Source of the DNA: Carallia brachiata
Taxonomy: Eukaryota > Streptophyta > Magnoliopsida > Malpighiales > Rhizophoraceae
Reading direction: 5' to 3'
Assembly: GCA_021464245.1 (NCBI GenBank)
Contig: JADCRB010000016.1
Coordinates: 15,867,634 to 15,931,633 of the forward strand
Length of the DNA stretch: 64,000 nucleotides
Under the pieces are notes generated by a model. That model was not told the origin of the DNA and made no database searches. It saw nothing but the letters and a program-made list of their open reading frames with translations. Below are positions 47,498 through 58,511 of the stretch, piece after piece. Position 1 is the first letter of the stretch. Each line of letters opens with the position of its first letter. A program made the translations under genes and the position numbers.

Positions 47498-47896
47498 ATG
47501 GCCAGTAAAAGCACAACTGCGCTTGCTTTCTTCCTTGTTGCGAACCTCCTCTTTTTTAACCTAGTTGCGGCATGTGGTGGGGGTTGCCCTTCTCCAAAGC
47601 CGAAGCCAACTCCAACTCCTTCCCCTTCTTCAGGGGGAAAATGCCCAAGGGACGCTCTTAAACTTGGTGTATGTGCAGTTTTGCTGGGCTCATTGCTTAA
47701 TGTTACTATTGGTAAACCCCCAGTAACACCCTGCTGCAGTCTGATCCAAGGCCTTGCCGATCTCGAGGCTGCTGTCTGCCTTTGCACTGCCATTAAAGCC
47801 AACATCTTGGGCATCAACCTCAACGTCCCACTTTCTCTGAGCTTGCTTCTCAATGTCTGCAGTTACAAAGTCCCCAAAGGCTTCGTGTGTGCCTAA
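47498..47896 (+). CDS. HyPRP1: 14-kDa hybrid proline-rich protein, eight-cysteine motif
   Basis: Secreted cell-wall protein of the hybrid proline-rich (DC2.15/EARLI1-like) family, related to lipid-transfer proteins. It is intronless, 132 aa. A signal peptide covers about residues 1-25 ([15 protein letters not shown]), followed by a short linker [20 protein letters not shown]. The C-terminal eight-cysteine domain shows [32 protein letters not shown] and a final [14 protein letters not shown]. The C, C, CC, CxC, C, C spacing is complete, so it is probably functional. The domain is nearly identical to HyPRP3 at 58512-58919. HyPRPs are associated with cell-wall strength, cold and pathogen responses; the exact role of this one is unknown. 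Confidence 0.96.
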   Translation: MASKSTTALAFFLVANLLFFNLVAACGGGCPSPKPKPTPTPSPSSGGKCPRDALKLGVCAVLLGSLLNVTIGKPPVTPCCSLIQGLADLEAAVCLCTAIKANILGINLNVPLSLSLLLNVCSYKVPKGFVCA

Positions 47897-49214
47897 TTTA
47901 GCAAAATATGTACACTCGGTTCTCTTCCATTTCCAAGTTTCCATGTGTGTGTGCAGTCAGGCAATCAAGTCTATAAATTTGTGTGCCATAAGTGCGTAAA
48001 GTGGCAATATTGCTTGTTTTGTGTTGGTAGTACCAACTTGGTACCTGTCTAGTTTGTGGTGGACTTATACCTTTTTACAGTGAACAAATTATGTTTTGCG
48101 CGTGATAAAATAGTATTGTTATGGAAGGTGAAATACGAAGTTGATTTCACTCGTTTATTGTAAAGTAATCAAAATTTCTCTATTTTATTTTGACTTAGTG
48201 ATCATAATTTTGAGTGTTAGAAATACTTTCTTTATAAAATAAGGTATTTTTTAAGGATTTCACAAATTTAAGAATCTTATGCAGTAGAATTGTCCTTCTA
48301 TTGATGGAACTTTAGATTTATTCCATTAGCTGCCATTATAATTGAATTTACTAATAATTATGGTGACTGTGATTGTAATTGGCAGCAATTGAATTCATGC
48401 ACGTTCATAAATTTCTTCTGATTCAAAATATCTTAAGGCAGCCCAAAGAGAGGCAGAGCAAAAAAAAAAAAAGACTAATAATAAGCAGAACAGGAACATA
48501 GAATATTACTATGGTCGCATAGCGGCTGTGTTATTCCCATCCATATGACATGATTTTAAGAGCCAACTAGATTTAGCCTCCCCCTAATAAAATAATCAGA
48601 TTTCATTAATCCCTGAGAGCAAAACATGTTTCTAATTTTTTTTAATATATTTTTTTTTTCACTAAGAGGCTCATGAACTACTCAAACATGTTCCTAGAAT
48701 TGATTTTGAACATATCCCCAATTCTGCTGAGGGCCAGCGGTTCCAAGTGAAAATAAAACCCAAAAAAAAAAAAAAAAAAAAAGACCTGAATGTAACCGTT
48801 CTGAGAACCATAACTGTTGAAGGGTGGATCTAGTAAAAATTTATCTCCTCCAGAAACAGGAACGTTAGCTGTAATTGTGGTTTGACTATTGACAACTTTA
48901 AGGAAAAGGCTGAATCGCATAAGAACATAGAATTGGGCCCATATAATATGAGAAATAAATGTGCAGTTCGGGCCACATGTTTAATTTTTGTTAATAACAT
49001 ATGATTTACATCGAGCGATCCTATGGTCATATAACTTAGTTCATGTACAATCAACCAACATATATTCATAGAAAATTTGGTATGCCCCATGTATGCAATT
49101 ATCGTGACCAACCAGTCAAAAGTTTTTGGTAAGGATCCCAATACACGAAGCAGAGGGAGACGGGGAGCGACGTAGGCAGCCGATCTGATGGCAGTTGCCC
49201 CTGTGGATTCCACT

Positions 49215-49246
<32 letters not shown>

Positions 49247-49447
49247 AGTTGATATCTCGGTTATTTATGTGCCGAATTTTGTACCGATTAAAATTGAGAT
49301 TATTATTTTTAAAATTAGAACCGATATTTTTGAAACACTTGTTATTTTTACATTTAAAAAATATCAGTTGCAATTTTAAAAATAACAGTCGCGATTTCAT
49401 TCAGAACAAATCTTGGGACAAAATAACGGGACATATAACTATGCTTT

Positions 49448-49481
<34 letters not shown>

Positions 49482-52290
49482 CAACAACTAAGGTAAAATG
49501 TATACATGAGTATTACAGTTTAGATAAAATGTGCTCACAAGTATCATATAAGATGCATCCAACAGTTTTTAATAGCTACTTAAACCTTTTTCTTAGATCT
49601 TTTGCACATAATAACTTCGGTGTTTGTTTTTTAAAATTTATTAAGAGATTTATTGAATTATAACTTTTATAAAAAAGTTATAAATCTCATATCTTCTCTT
49701 ATCAGTATTAAACAACAAGACATTTAAATTAAAAATTTAAATTTTAACTACTAAAATGTTTTCTAAAACTACTTTAACTGTTTATGCATCATATATATAT
49801 TTTGCCAAAAAAAAAAAAAAGGTTAAGAGACCCTGCCAATCCTTCTAACATATTCGTCTCGGTGGTTAACAAGTTCTTTTTTTTTTTTTTTTTCATTTGT
49901 AAGTATATTAAATTATAAATTATACAATAAAATGATTTTCTTTCTTTATAAATTTCATATTTTTTCTTTTAAGATTTAAATTTAAAAATCTAAAATAAAA
50001 ATTTAAATTTTAAATATTGAAGTATTTTCAAAAAAACATTAATAAGTCTAATACTTTGATTTGAGAAGCTAAATTCATACATAATAGACAACAAGAGACC
50101 AAGCTGGTCCTCTAATTATTAAAATGTCTGAATGATTAAGTATGTCGGCAGACTAAATCAATCAAGAAAAATAATGTCGTTTATTCCTTGGAGTGATTGT
50201 CAAAATATGTGGCAACGCGTGAGTCAAGTGTAGAACAGAGTACATTTTTACTTTACTTTATGCCCGTCTATGGCCCATGGCATTTCAATTCCATAAAGTC
50301 AAATGCAAACCACCACACAATGTCCAGTCCGTGACCCTGAATTTTTCCAAATTAAATTCCACTCTCACATACAAGAAAATAACAATATCTGGTTTTCTTG
50401 CTTGTGTTCAACTTATTAGCTTTTTTTTTTTTTGAGCAAACTTATTAGTATTCTTGGAGTTCAAAGAAATTTTATTTTTTAAACAGTAGAGTTCAAAGAA
50501 ATTATAACTAGTTGAATATGCTATTATTGCATGTAATAGGAAAAGATCCATTTTCTAGTATGATATGCAGCTAGACGGGACACATAAAAGACGGATAATT
50601 TACATAAAAACGGTAACTTGGATGTATCTCATATACACATTATAGTATTATACTGTTGATTACAATTATATACAGTCTTTCACCAATCCAATTTTCTGTT
50701 TCGGTCGTCTTACAGAAGTCCAATTTTCAAATTGCTTTGACTACATAATGGGCCTGCGTCAATCATTTGTATAACATAAGCAATTTCGTTAGGCAAGATG
50801 TTCGGCTCGGCCCTTCAATTTTGTGATCCGCAAGGCTTTAAGGACATATTCAGCTACCCCCAGCTGCAACGATGAGATTGTTGAACCCAAACATTTGTTA
50901 ATGGTCCAGATTGAAACCAACCATTGATTTATGGCCCAGATTCCAATGTACGCCCAATTGTCTCCAAAAAGGCCAAAAAAAAAAGTAGAAGAGAAAAAAG
51001 ATGGCTTTCCTAATTGGAAAAACTTAGGAAGACCTCGTCAATAAATGGAGGAAGGGTGTGGTAAGTGTAGTGTGGTTTTGCGCAGGTCTCAAGTGCTTTT
51101 TTATTTTTTAATTTATAATATGTATAGTTAAAAAGAATGTGAATAAAGAATATATAATATATATATATATATATATTTGTACATTGTAGTTGCTTGCATA
51201 TGCATCATAGGTCTTTTCAAAAAGTTAAAGCTTGGGAAACTCACGTTGCCGCGTAAGCCATATCCTTTCCCCTTTATTTGACCTCATCACTGTAGTAGAA
51301 CTCTTTGTAGTTATGTTTAATTTGGATGTTTATTTTTGTGACATTAATTAAAAGACGAAATCATAAAAATTTAATAACCTATTAGACAATTACATCAACG
51401 AAAAAAATCTTAAACTAGATTGCAAAGGGTTAATGGGAGATTACGGAAATATTGAATATGAATTATTTTTTATACATCGATAGATTAATTTCGGTTCAAT
51501 AGTCATCTTAATTTCAAAGAACGCTGCCTTCCACCTAACATGACTCCAACTAAACGCAAAACTCATCTGCAGAATAAAAGGCACATCATTTGTTAATTGC
51601 TGCAAAAAAAAAAGACAAAAGAGTTGTGATTAATTTTTCCTTGTTATCTTCACGGTCATCTTGAAGAAACTTAATCATTAACCCACTAATAATTGAAGAA
51701 TTTCAATTTTTGGCTGACTATGTTCTTCCATTCAGCTCACTTTTTTGTAACGTGCTGAGTGTAATGCTCTGTTTTCCCGTCTGCAGGGGTCTAAGCGTGT
51801 GTTTCCTAGGTGACAGCTTGGTTGCACAACATTGTTATAAAATTGCTTCTGTCATCTCTCCGACATTTTTTTTTTGTTTTAAGATTCTCATATGAAAAAA
51901 ATATCCTTCTAAATGGAGGGAAAAAACATATCTAGACCCCATGTAACAATAATGTCCCTGCTATAATCTAATTGGGGTATTGTATATTTAAGAAAATGTG
52001 AATTGCTCGATCAGGAGAAATTTATCTATGCGTTATATACCGCGGGACCGATTAATCCTCTATATGATCTTTTATTAAGAAGCTGAATTTAGTTGAATTT
52101 GAGAATGATGGTTTCAGTTTGCGCACTCTTTATTGGTTTAATTCTTTCTTAACCCTCCATTTTTAAGTTCTTGAAAGGCTTTGTCTTGTGTTTTTTGGTC
52201 GTCTACGTATACGCATGCACTAGCTAAATGATAGGCTTTTTTTGTTTTTTGTTTTTTTGGGACTAACTTGCGAATACATTTTGGAAGAAG
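47897..52290. other. Intergenic, microsatellites and no gene
   Basis: After the HyPRP1 3' UTR, no coding gene is supported. (TA)n tracts lie near 49209-49245, 49448-49468 (running into GT) and 51156-51178. Minus ORF 49213-48830 and plus ORF 51710-51895 show no family motif. Confidence 0.45.
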
Positions 52291-52294
52291 AAAA

Positions 52295-52412
52295 GTATCG
52301 TATATAAGTCATGACGTCATACGAACACATGTTTTTTTGACATGCGTGTGTGTGTAGAAAAGTATCATATGAACACATGTTTTCTGAGGTGTATATAAGT
52401 CATGACGTCATG
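52295..52412. repeat. Duplicated TATATAAG-TGACGTCA segment
   Basis: TATATAAGTCATGACGTCAT occurs at 52301-52320 and 52392-52411. Between them GAAAAGTATC and GAACACATGTTTT also occur twice, in shuffled order. Each copy contains the palindrome TGACGTCA, the C-box/CRE core bound by plant bZIP factors such as the TGA class. No gene starts close by. Confidence 0.75.
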
Positions 52413-52561
52413 TAATTACGCATTCAATTGTCATAAATGCACAAATGATAGTTAATAAATTCAAAGTACTTGACGTGTAACTAACAAATTAACAATAATG
52501 ATAAATATATGAAGAATCTGTACATGATAGGAATCAAAGTGAAGTCTCAAAATATATTCAA

Positions 52562-52690
52562 AATCATCTATTGATGCGGTTTAATAGTTAAAAGATTTTA
52601 TTCTTATTATAAAAGTAATCGAGTTTGAATGACTCCTACTAAGTATTACAAATTTTACTCTATGACTTTAATAAAGAGACACAATATTTA
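52562..52690 (+). mobile_element. Possible SINE relic
   Basis: TTTAATAGTTAAAAGATTTT resembles a pol III box A. About 35 bp downstream ATCGAGTTTGAATGACTCC resembles box B. The 3' end is A-rich and indistinct. No target-site duplication found. Confidence 0.35.
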
Positions 52691-52704
52691 TAAAGTATGG
52701 ATAA

Positions 52705-53218
52705 AAATACAGTGACACGGATACAATACGACACGAAAACGGCGACACACTAACTTTAAACATATTAAGATACAGACATTGTTTGGACACGGTTATAAAT
52801 TTTATTTATTTAAAATATTTAAAAATATATTTTTATAGTTATTATAAGTTTTAAAAATTTATTATTTAAAGAACATACCGTAAAATTTTTTATTTTTTAT
52901 TACGTAGTACCAAAATAAAGGCATAAGATTTTATAATCAATTTAATTTTTTTATTAAAATTAAAAATAAGTTGAAATCTGAATGGTTTAAAAGTTACTAA
53001 TAAGTAACAATATTAAATTACAATTTTTAAAATTTTTTTATTTATTAAAAATAATTATAAAATATTCATGCATTCCATAGCGTGTCGAACACTTTTACTT
53101 TCAGTATTCGACACGCGTGTCCAAATATTTTTCAAAAATTTTTTTTTTGACGAACACTTTTAATTTTCAGATACATGTCCGTCGCGTATTTGTATTCGAA
53201 CGTGTCCGACACGCAATA
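52705..53218. mobile_element. MITE-like element with GACACG-rich ends
   Basis: The left end carries GTGACACGGATACAATACGA then CACG. The right end carries CGTGTCGAAC, CGACACGCGTGTCC and CGTGTCCGACACGCAATACT, which are inverted forms of the same motifs. The 300-bp centre is AT-rich and non-coding. AGTAT occurs at both outer ends, but no clean target-site duplication was found, so the limits are approximate. Confidence 0.5.
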
Positions 53219-53688
53219 CTCTTTAATTTTGGATTGTCTGAGCTTCCAAGCCCAACGTACTAAATCATTTCGCATAGAGCAATTATCGCTTATGAGTCAA
53301 GGTTTCCCATCTCAATTAAAAGAAAAAAGTTCATTCGAGTTAAAAATGTGCAACTATCAAGCATCTCATTCCGCATGAAATTCCTGCGCTCCATATAATA
53401 GACCTTTGGACAAAGAATGAAGTTCCCATTTGATCTTGTAGGACCCAAAAATCTGAGTGGAGATAGTGAGAGACATCAAACGGTGAATGATTAAGAAGAC
53501 ACTTAAATACAACTAAGACATCTTCCTCATCATATACCATCAGAATCCCGAAACAAGACAACTTAAAGACATAAAAAGAGTTAACAACATTAGAACAACA
53601 GCCCTAGCATGAACGCCAAACGAGAGAGATTAACTTTACCACGTAAGCAAGCATAAATCCATAACTTATTATTGAAAATTACATTAAT

Positions 53689-54467
53689 TTAAAGAGAAGG
53701 GCAAACAAAACCAGGAGGAGGAGTCTTTCCACAAGTGATTAGAGCTTGAAGTGCAAGAGGAATGAAGATATTAAGGTTAAGAAGCTTTAGTCTTATAGTG
53801 GTGCAAAGGCAAATAGCTGCTTCAAGCTCAAGCAACCCTTTAAGCACTGGGCAACAAACGTTCTCAACTGGGTTGCCCAACCCTATATGGATCAAACCCC
53901 CAAGCACATCAACACAAGCTCCCAACTTAAGTGCATTGATTGGACAAGTTGGTTGAGGGGTAGGTGGAGGTTTAATCCCCGGGGCCGGGACTGTAGGTGG
54001 AGGAGTAACCGATGGAGGAAAGCCGCCACCACCGCCCCCTCCACCTCCACCTCCTCCACCACCACCACCGCCACCACCACCACCACCTCCGCCACCACCT
54101 GGAGAAGGAGGACCGGGGTAAGGCGGATAGCCTGAAGAAGGTGGAGGCAGTACAATAGGTGGGTTTACTATAGGGGGAGCAATAACAGGAGGAGGTGTTA
54201 TCACTGGGGAGGATTGACAATAATTGGGGGTAGGACTATTGGTGGCATTGGTGGTGTTTTTGAAGGTGGTCCTCCTTTGTGCCATCCACCACCGCCACGG
54301 TGTGGTGGGCGTGGGTGAGAAACTTTGGGTCGGGTTGGGCGGCTTGGGGGGCCGTATGTTGGTGGGTGTGGCTTAGTACAACGACCACAAGCATAAATTG
54401 GTGGCAGTGAAATCAACATAAGAAACATGAAGATCAAAACCACGGCTGCAAGCTTAGTAGAACCCAT
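53689..54467 (-). CDS. HyPRP2: long hybrid proline-rich protein with poly-Gly tract, frameshifted
   Basis: Two overlapping minus-strand frames form one intronless gene. Frame 1 (from ATG 54467) has a signal peptide (AAVVLIFMFLMLISLPPIYA) and a Pro/His/Gly-rich repeat region (CGRCTKPHPPTYGPPSRP). Frame 2 (to stop at 53689-53691) continues with PPPVIAPPIVNPPIVLPPP, 26 consecutive glycines (54022-54099) and a full eight-cysteine domain (CPINALKLGACVDVLGG, NVCCPVLKGLLELEAAICLC, CGKTPPPGFVCPSL). The switch lies at the CCCC run (GGGG, 54206-54209 on plus): as written, frame 1 ends IVNPPQ-stop. The length is 779 nt; one extra C would give 780 nt (259 aa). It resembles 36-kDa proline-rich proteins (TPRP-F1 type). 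This is either a null allele or a base-calling error in a homopolymer. Confidence 0.85.
54022..54099 (-). repeat. (GGN)26 polyglycine tract in HyPRP2
   Basis: Twenty-six consecutive GGN codons (mostly GGT, with GGA, GGC and GGG) encode polyglycine between the Pro-rich linker and the eight-cysteine domain. The codons are mixed, so it is an interrupted microsatellite; length variation among alleles is likely. Confidence 0.9.
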
Positions 54468-54531
54468 GCTTATCAGGGTTCCTTTCTGTTTCTTGACGAA
54501 GGCTTGAAAATGGGAAACTTTGATCGTAGGA

Positions 54532-54538
54532 TTATATA
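54532..54538 (-). promoter_or_regulatory. TATA box of HyPRP2
   Basis: The minus strand reads TATATAA, 65 bases upstream of the ATG at 54467. This gives a short 5' UTR of about 35 nt. Confidence 0.55.
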
Positions 54539-54751
54539 GTTGAATTTGATGATCAACACGTGATCCGTTCTAAATAGAACCGAAAAGCCTAGAACATATT
54601 ACCACAAAAAACCAAGTTGAATGAACGAAATAATACATTGAACTAGATATTGGAAAGATGAAACTGGAGATTTTGGAGTCATGCTGGTGTTTTTGCAAAC
54701 TTCAATGACCGAACCGTCAAATGTGACTCAGATCAATCCGTGAACCTTTTT

Positions 54752-54890
54752 GTTTTTATATTAATTATTATTATTACAGAACCCAAGTCAGTCTGATATA
54801 TAGATAAATGTCCTGCATAGTAGTAGTTTCTTTTTTTTATATTAATTATTATTATTACAGAACCCAAGTCAGTCTGATATATAGTAGTAG
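54752..54890. repeat. 81-bp tandem repeat upstream of HyPRP2
   Basis: TTTATATTAATTATTATTAT, then TACAGAACCCAAGTCAGTCTG and ATATATAG appear at about 54753 and again 81 bp later, nearly identical. The copies lie about 290-420 bp upstream of the HyPRP2 start, within likely promoter range. Confidence 0.8.
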
Positions 54891-55382
54891 TTGTTTCTAT
54901 ATTTCCTTGTTTGGTTCCTTCAACTTCACGAGCACATTGTATTCTTTCATAATTGACCTCCCTCCATCCAAATGGCTCTAGCTGTTCTTCTTTGTTTTTG
55001 CTGTGCATCGGTATCTAAGTATGAATATCTCACTTTGCATGCGATTATTAGTCAGGAAAATCGTTAGTGGAATTCTTTGAGTGAGATTAAAGTAATATAA
55101 ATTGTTAAATAATTAAATTTTATAAAAAGTAAAAATAAATAAACTATTATATGTTATAAGATGAATTATGTGAAATTTTTTAACTAAAATTTAAGTGATA
55201 TGAATTGTTGAATAGTTAAATTAAAAAAAAAATAGTATTACATATCGTGTGATAAATTGTGTAGTCATTTGGTGCAACTAAGGTATAGCGATGCAGTGGA
55301 ATTCTGTAAGCAATTATATTTTTTATCTCTTTCTCGGTGTTCTTACAATTATTGTCTGTCCTTTGAGTGTTTATCGATGCAG

Positions 55383-55880
55383 GCGCGGCCGGTCTTTCTT
55401 ACTGGTCCTTCCTCTATAATTTGTGGTGGTTTTTTTGGTAGCCCTCAGTTTTTGCCAAGTACAAGCAAGGGTTTGAAGCAGGTCAGTGCATTATTTAGTG
55501 TATTCACTTCACGAGGTAAACATGTGAACTTCTCCAGTTGTTTTTTTTTTTTTTTTCAAATTAAAAATTGGTTGAGCTATTGGATCCCGGACAAGATAGA
55601 ACAACAAAAGGCAATAATTAATTGAGCAATTGAACAAATTTTTAGAGACTTATTTATTCGGTTCAACCGATAGTCATGACTAATAGTTTCTTTAGTTTTC
55701 TTGGAACTTTCAGCTTCGACACACGCTCCGTGAAGGAAATTTTGAGCAGACTTTATGGCCAATCTTGATGTCACATCAAATTCGCCTCTTCAGGTTTGGG
55801 AGTTCTCCGCTAGGTTTCCAAAAGTTCATCTTTGCCGACATAATTGTTGTGACCCTTCCATGAGAGGGGTTGTTACTTAG
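55383..55880 (+). other. Possible two-exon gene fragment, unidentified
   Basis: After an acceptor-like CGATGCAG, 55383-55481 is open (ARPVFLTGPSSIICGGFFGS, ends SKGLKQ) with a donor G|GTCAGT. After CGCCTCTTCAG, 55794-55880 is open in the matching phase (VWEFSARFPKVHLCRHNCC) and ends TAG. An A13 run near 55930 could be a retroposon tail. I do not recognise the protein, and each piece is short enough to be chance. Confidence 0.2.
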
Positions 55881-55949
55881 TTTATTCTTATCTATTTACT
55901 ATTTTTTCTTGTTATTTGCTTCTATTTAGTCATAAAAAAAAAAAAAGAT

Positions 55950-57160
55950 GAGACATATGAATGATGTATCTTTTTTCTTTGTTTAAGTGGCAATACTTTT
56001 ATCTATTGATGTTCACAAAATGGCCATCTAACATCTAAGACCAGATACAAAACCTTATTTGCAGCCCCTCAATTATTTTATAACATCCGATACCGGTTAT
56101 AAATAGTTGATAAAGTAATAATGTGATAAACACAAATTGCGAGTTTAAGCTCATCCATGGTGGTGTTCCATTGCAAAGACAAATGCTTTTTTCATTTTTG
56201 CTTCAAGTGGGTTGGCTATGCTTTGTATTTTGGGCATGTGTGTCGACTAATTGTTGTTTTCTCTCAAAACTTTAAATTTTAAAAAATTAATAATTTTTTA
56301 ATACTGCAAACATTAACACGATGCAAATGCGTCTTGCCTTCGTCTTTTTTTGCAATCAATGTAACCGGAGTAAGGACTCAAACAAAAGGGCATTGTTGCG
56401 ATATTTGGACAAGTAGATACCATCACAATAGTGTTTTTTGTTTGCCACAAGATTTGACATTGAGGTAACTTGCACGGAAATGTGATGTGATATGCCAACT
56501 TTAATATTCTTGCAAGGTTCTTTTGGCTACACTCGGTCGCATAGACCCTCTATTTGTTTGACTAAAAGCATATAATTTTATTTTACACAAACATATTGAA
56601 GGGAATCCATGAAACTATTAATATTACTGCATTATTATTACTGTATGCTATAAGTGTAGTCAATAAGACCATTTATAAAATTATTTCAACTGAACAAGAA
56701 AATAAAAATTTTCTGTTGTTTGCCAATACCAAGGGAAAAAAAATCCTTAAAATATGTAATCATATCAAAACCTAGCATAATATATGCATCCATAAGACTA
56801 TTTGTTATGTGCCAAAATTTTTTACACGCCATTTCCATCAAAATCTTTTCGTTCCAAACTTGGCGAGACACAAATTTTGTATTCATCCAAATACACTTCT
56901 CTTGAAAAGAGGAGAGTTTTTTATAACACAAATGTTTTTGGATGAAAATTTAGGCATTAATTTGATATACGATTTTTTTGAATTTTTCCATGAAAATATT
57001 TTAAATTATGAGCCAGATAAAAAAGAAATTATACTGCATATTAATTGTGAACTGACAATTAAATGTTTCTCATAGTTTTCATGCTTCGTGAACTTCGAAA
57101 AGATGGAATTTTCTCTTTAACCCCAAATTCTTACACAGTTAGAATCATTTTGACGGTATT
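55950..57160. other. Intergenic, no gene seen
   Basis: AT-rich. Short overlapping ORFs on both strands near 56686-57075 have no motif and mirror each other, as expected by chance. Confidence 0.5.
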
Positions 57161-57165
57161 TTTCC

Positions 57166-57690
57166 TTTTTTTTTTTTTTCGTTTTGATAAGTCATGGTCA
57201 GATTTCATTAAAAAGAGCTGTTAAAAGTACAAAAGAGGGAGGATGCCTGGCTAGCGGAAGAGTCTTAACAGTTCTTTTTGTTTTTTTAAACTAAAAATAA
57301 TGCTTAATTACATTAATTGGGAAAAACAAGGAGGAAAGAAACGGACTAGATCATCTAGAGGGTTGCAAACTCAATCTCAGGGACACTAACCCTCCCTATA
57401 TTGTTTTGCGACTTAATCAATAGCTTTATTAGCAATTTTAGGTATGTAAGTAAAAGCACAATTAGTGGTAGTAGCGTGAACCATCTTAATATCTTGCAAG
57501 GTGGGGGCTATCTCCCACGGCCATTTGGGTTTGGCTTTCTGCAGTGCCGAGAAGATGATCTTGGAATCAGTCTCTATGATGCTGATATTAACAGATTGAT
57601 TGTAAGATTGATATTTTCCCTTACATAAATTGAGCCCCCATGGACCAAAAAATGCTCCTCCATCATCCTTGTCTGCCATTCCCGAGAAAA
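57166..57690 (-). pseudogene. LINE fragment: RNase H and 3' UTR with poly-A
   Basis: Minus ORF 57679-57413 reads GAFFGPWGLNLCKGKY, then SIIETDSKIIFSALQKAK with a catalytic Asp, then HATTTNCAFTYIPKIANKAID. It then decays. The 3' region contains AATGAAATCTGACCATGACT and ends in A14 (T-run 57166-57179 on plus), a characteristic plant LINE 3' end. 5'-truncated and dead. Confidence 0.78.
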
Positions 57691-57699
57691 CAAAAAAAA

Positions 57700-58266
57700 G
57701 AAGGAAAGAAGGCTTTGTCTATACGCACGTACCAATAAAAAGCCCCTCCCTTATGAATGATCAGGCCAAATTTTGAACAGCAAATGGAAGATAGACAATT
57801 ATATTCACAATTTTGTTTTTCCTATGCCAATTAATCATTTCTAACATGGTCTCAAGTTTGAATACTCCCAAGTGCATTTCATATTCGAAATCGCAATTAG
57901 CTTTTTAGTATTTGCTCGAAAGAAATTCTTTGTCATTGAAAAAAAAAAAAAATTCTTGCAATTAATAATAGAACCATAGCTGACGCCAACCGACATGTGC
58001 AGGGATCCGAGTCCCTCCATGGTCTCATTTTCAACACTCTTTCATTTAACCAATTTTTGTGCCCCTTTTTTTTTCGAACGACTACATGTTTTATAAGCAA
58101 ATTTCAGATTTCTTAATTCATAATCAATATTAGACCATAATGTGGATATACATATTGATTGTGTAAGGATGATGAACGATTGGAAAATTGAAATTGCTTG
58201 TTAGTGGGAACTGCACAAACACACAGCGAGAAGCACTTGATTAAAGGAAACATATTGAACAAATAA
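57700..58266. other. Intergenic
   Basis: No gene recognised. Separates the LINE fragment from the HyPRP3 3' end. Confidence 0.4.
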
Positions 58267-58272
58267 TTTATT
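58267..58272 (-). terminator. Candidate polyadenylation signal of HyPRP3
   Basis: AATAAA on the minus strand, about 240 nt beyond the HyPRP3 stop codon. Position fits a typical plant 3' UTR; no direct evidence. Confidence 0.35.
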
Positions 58273-58511
58273 AAAAGAGAAGGATCAATCCACTCAAATT
58301 CAATAGAATTCAATTCAATAATAGAGAATTACAAATAATAAGGCTAAAGAAGGCGAGAAGCCTACCTAGCTTTGACAGCCAACAAAACCATATTAACCCA
58401 AACCATTCATTGATCTTATGTTTTTGGCATATGAACACCAAGTAAACATCCCCCCAAACCAAGTCCATAAGGAGGATAAATGCAAAACCACTTAAAACAA
58501 TTAAATCATGT

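Noticed and set aside
47476..47944. Minus-strand ORFs of 125 and 84 aa
   Set aside because: Antisense shadows of HyPRP1.
49195..49491. Overlapping ORFs on both strands
   Set aside because: Driven by (TA)n microsatellites encoding Ile/Tyr runs.
53762..54220. Thr/Ser-rich and Trp/Arg-rich ORFs over the HyPRP2 repeat
   Set aside because: Alternative-frame readings of the GGN tract.
56686..57075. Mirror ORFs of 81-88 aa on both strands
   Set aside because: Reciprocal antisense frames in AT-rich DNA, no family motif.
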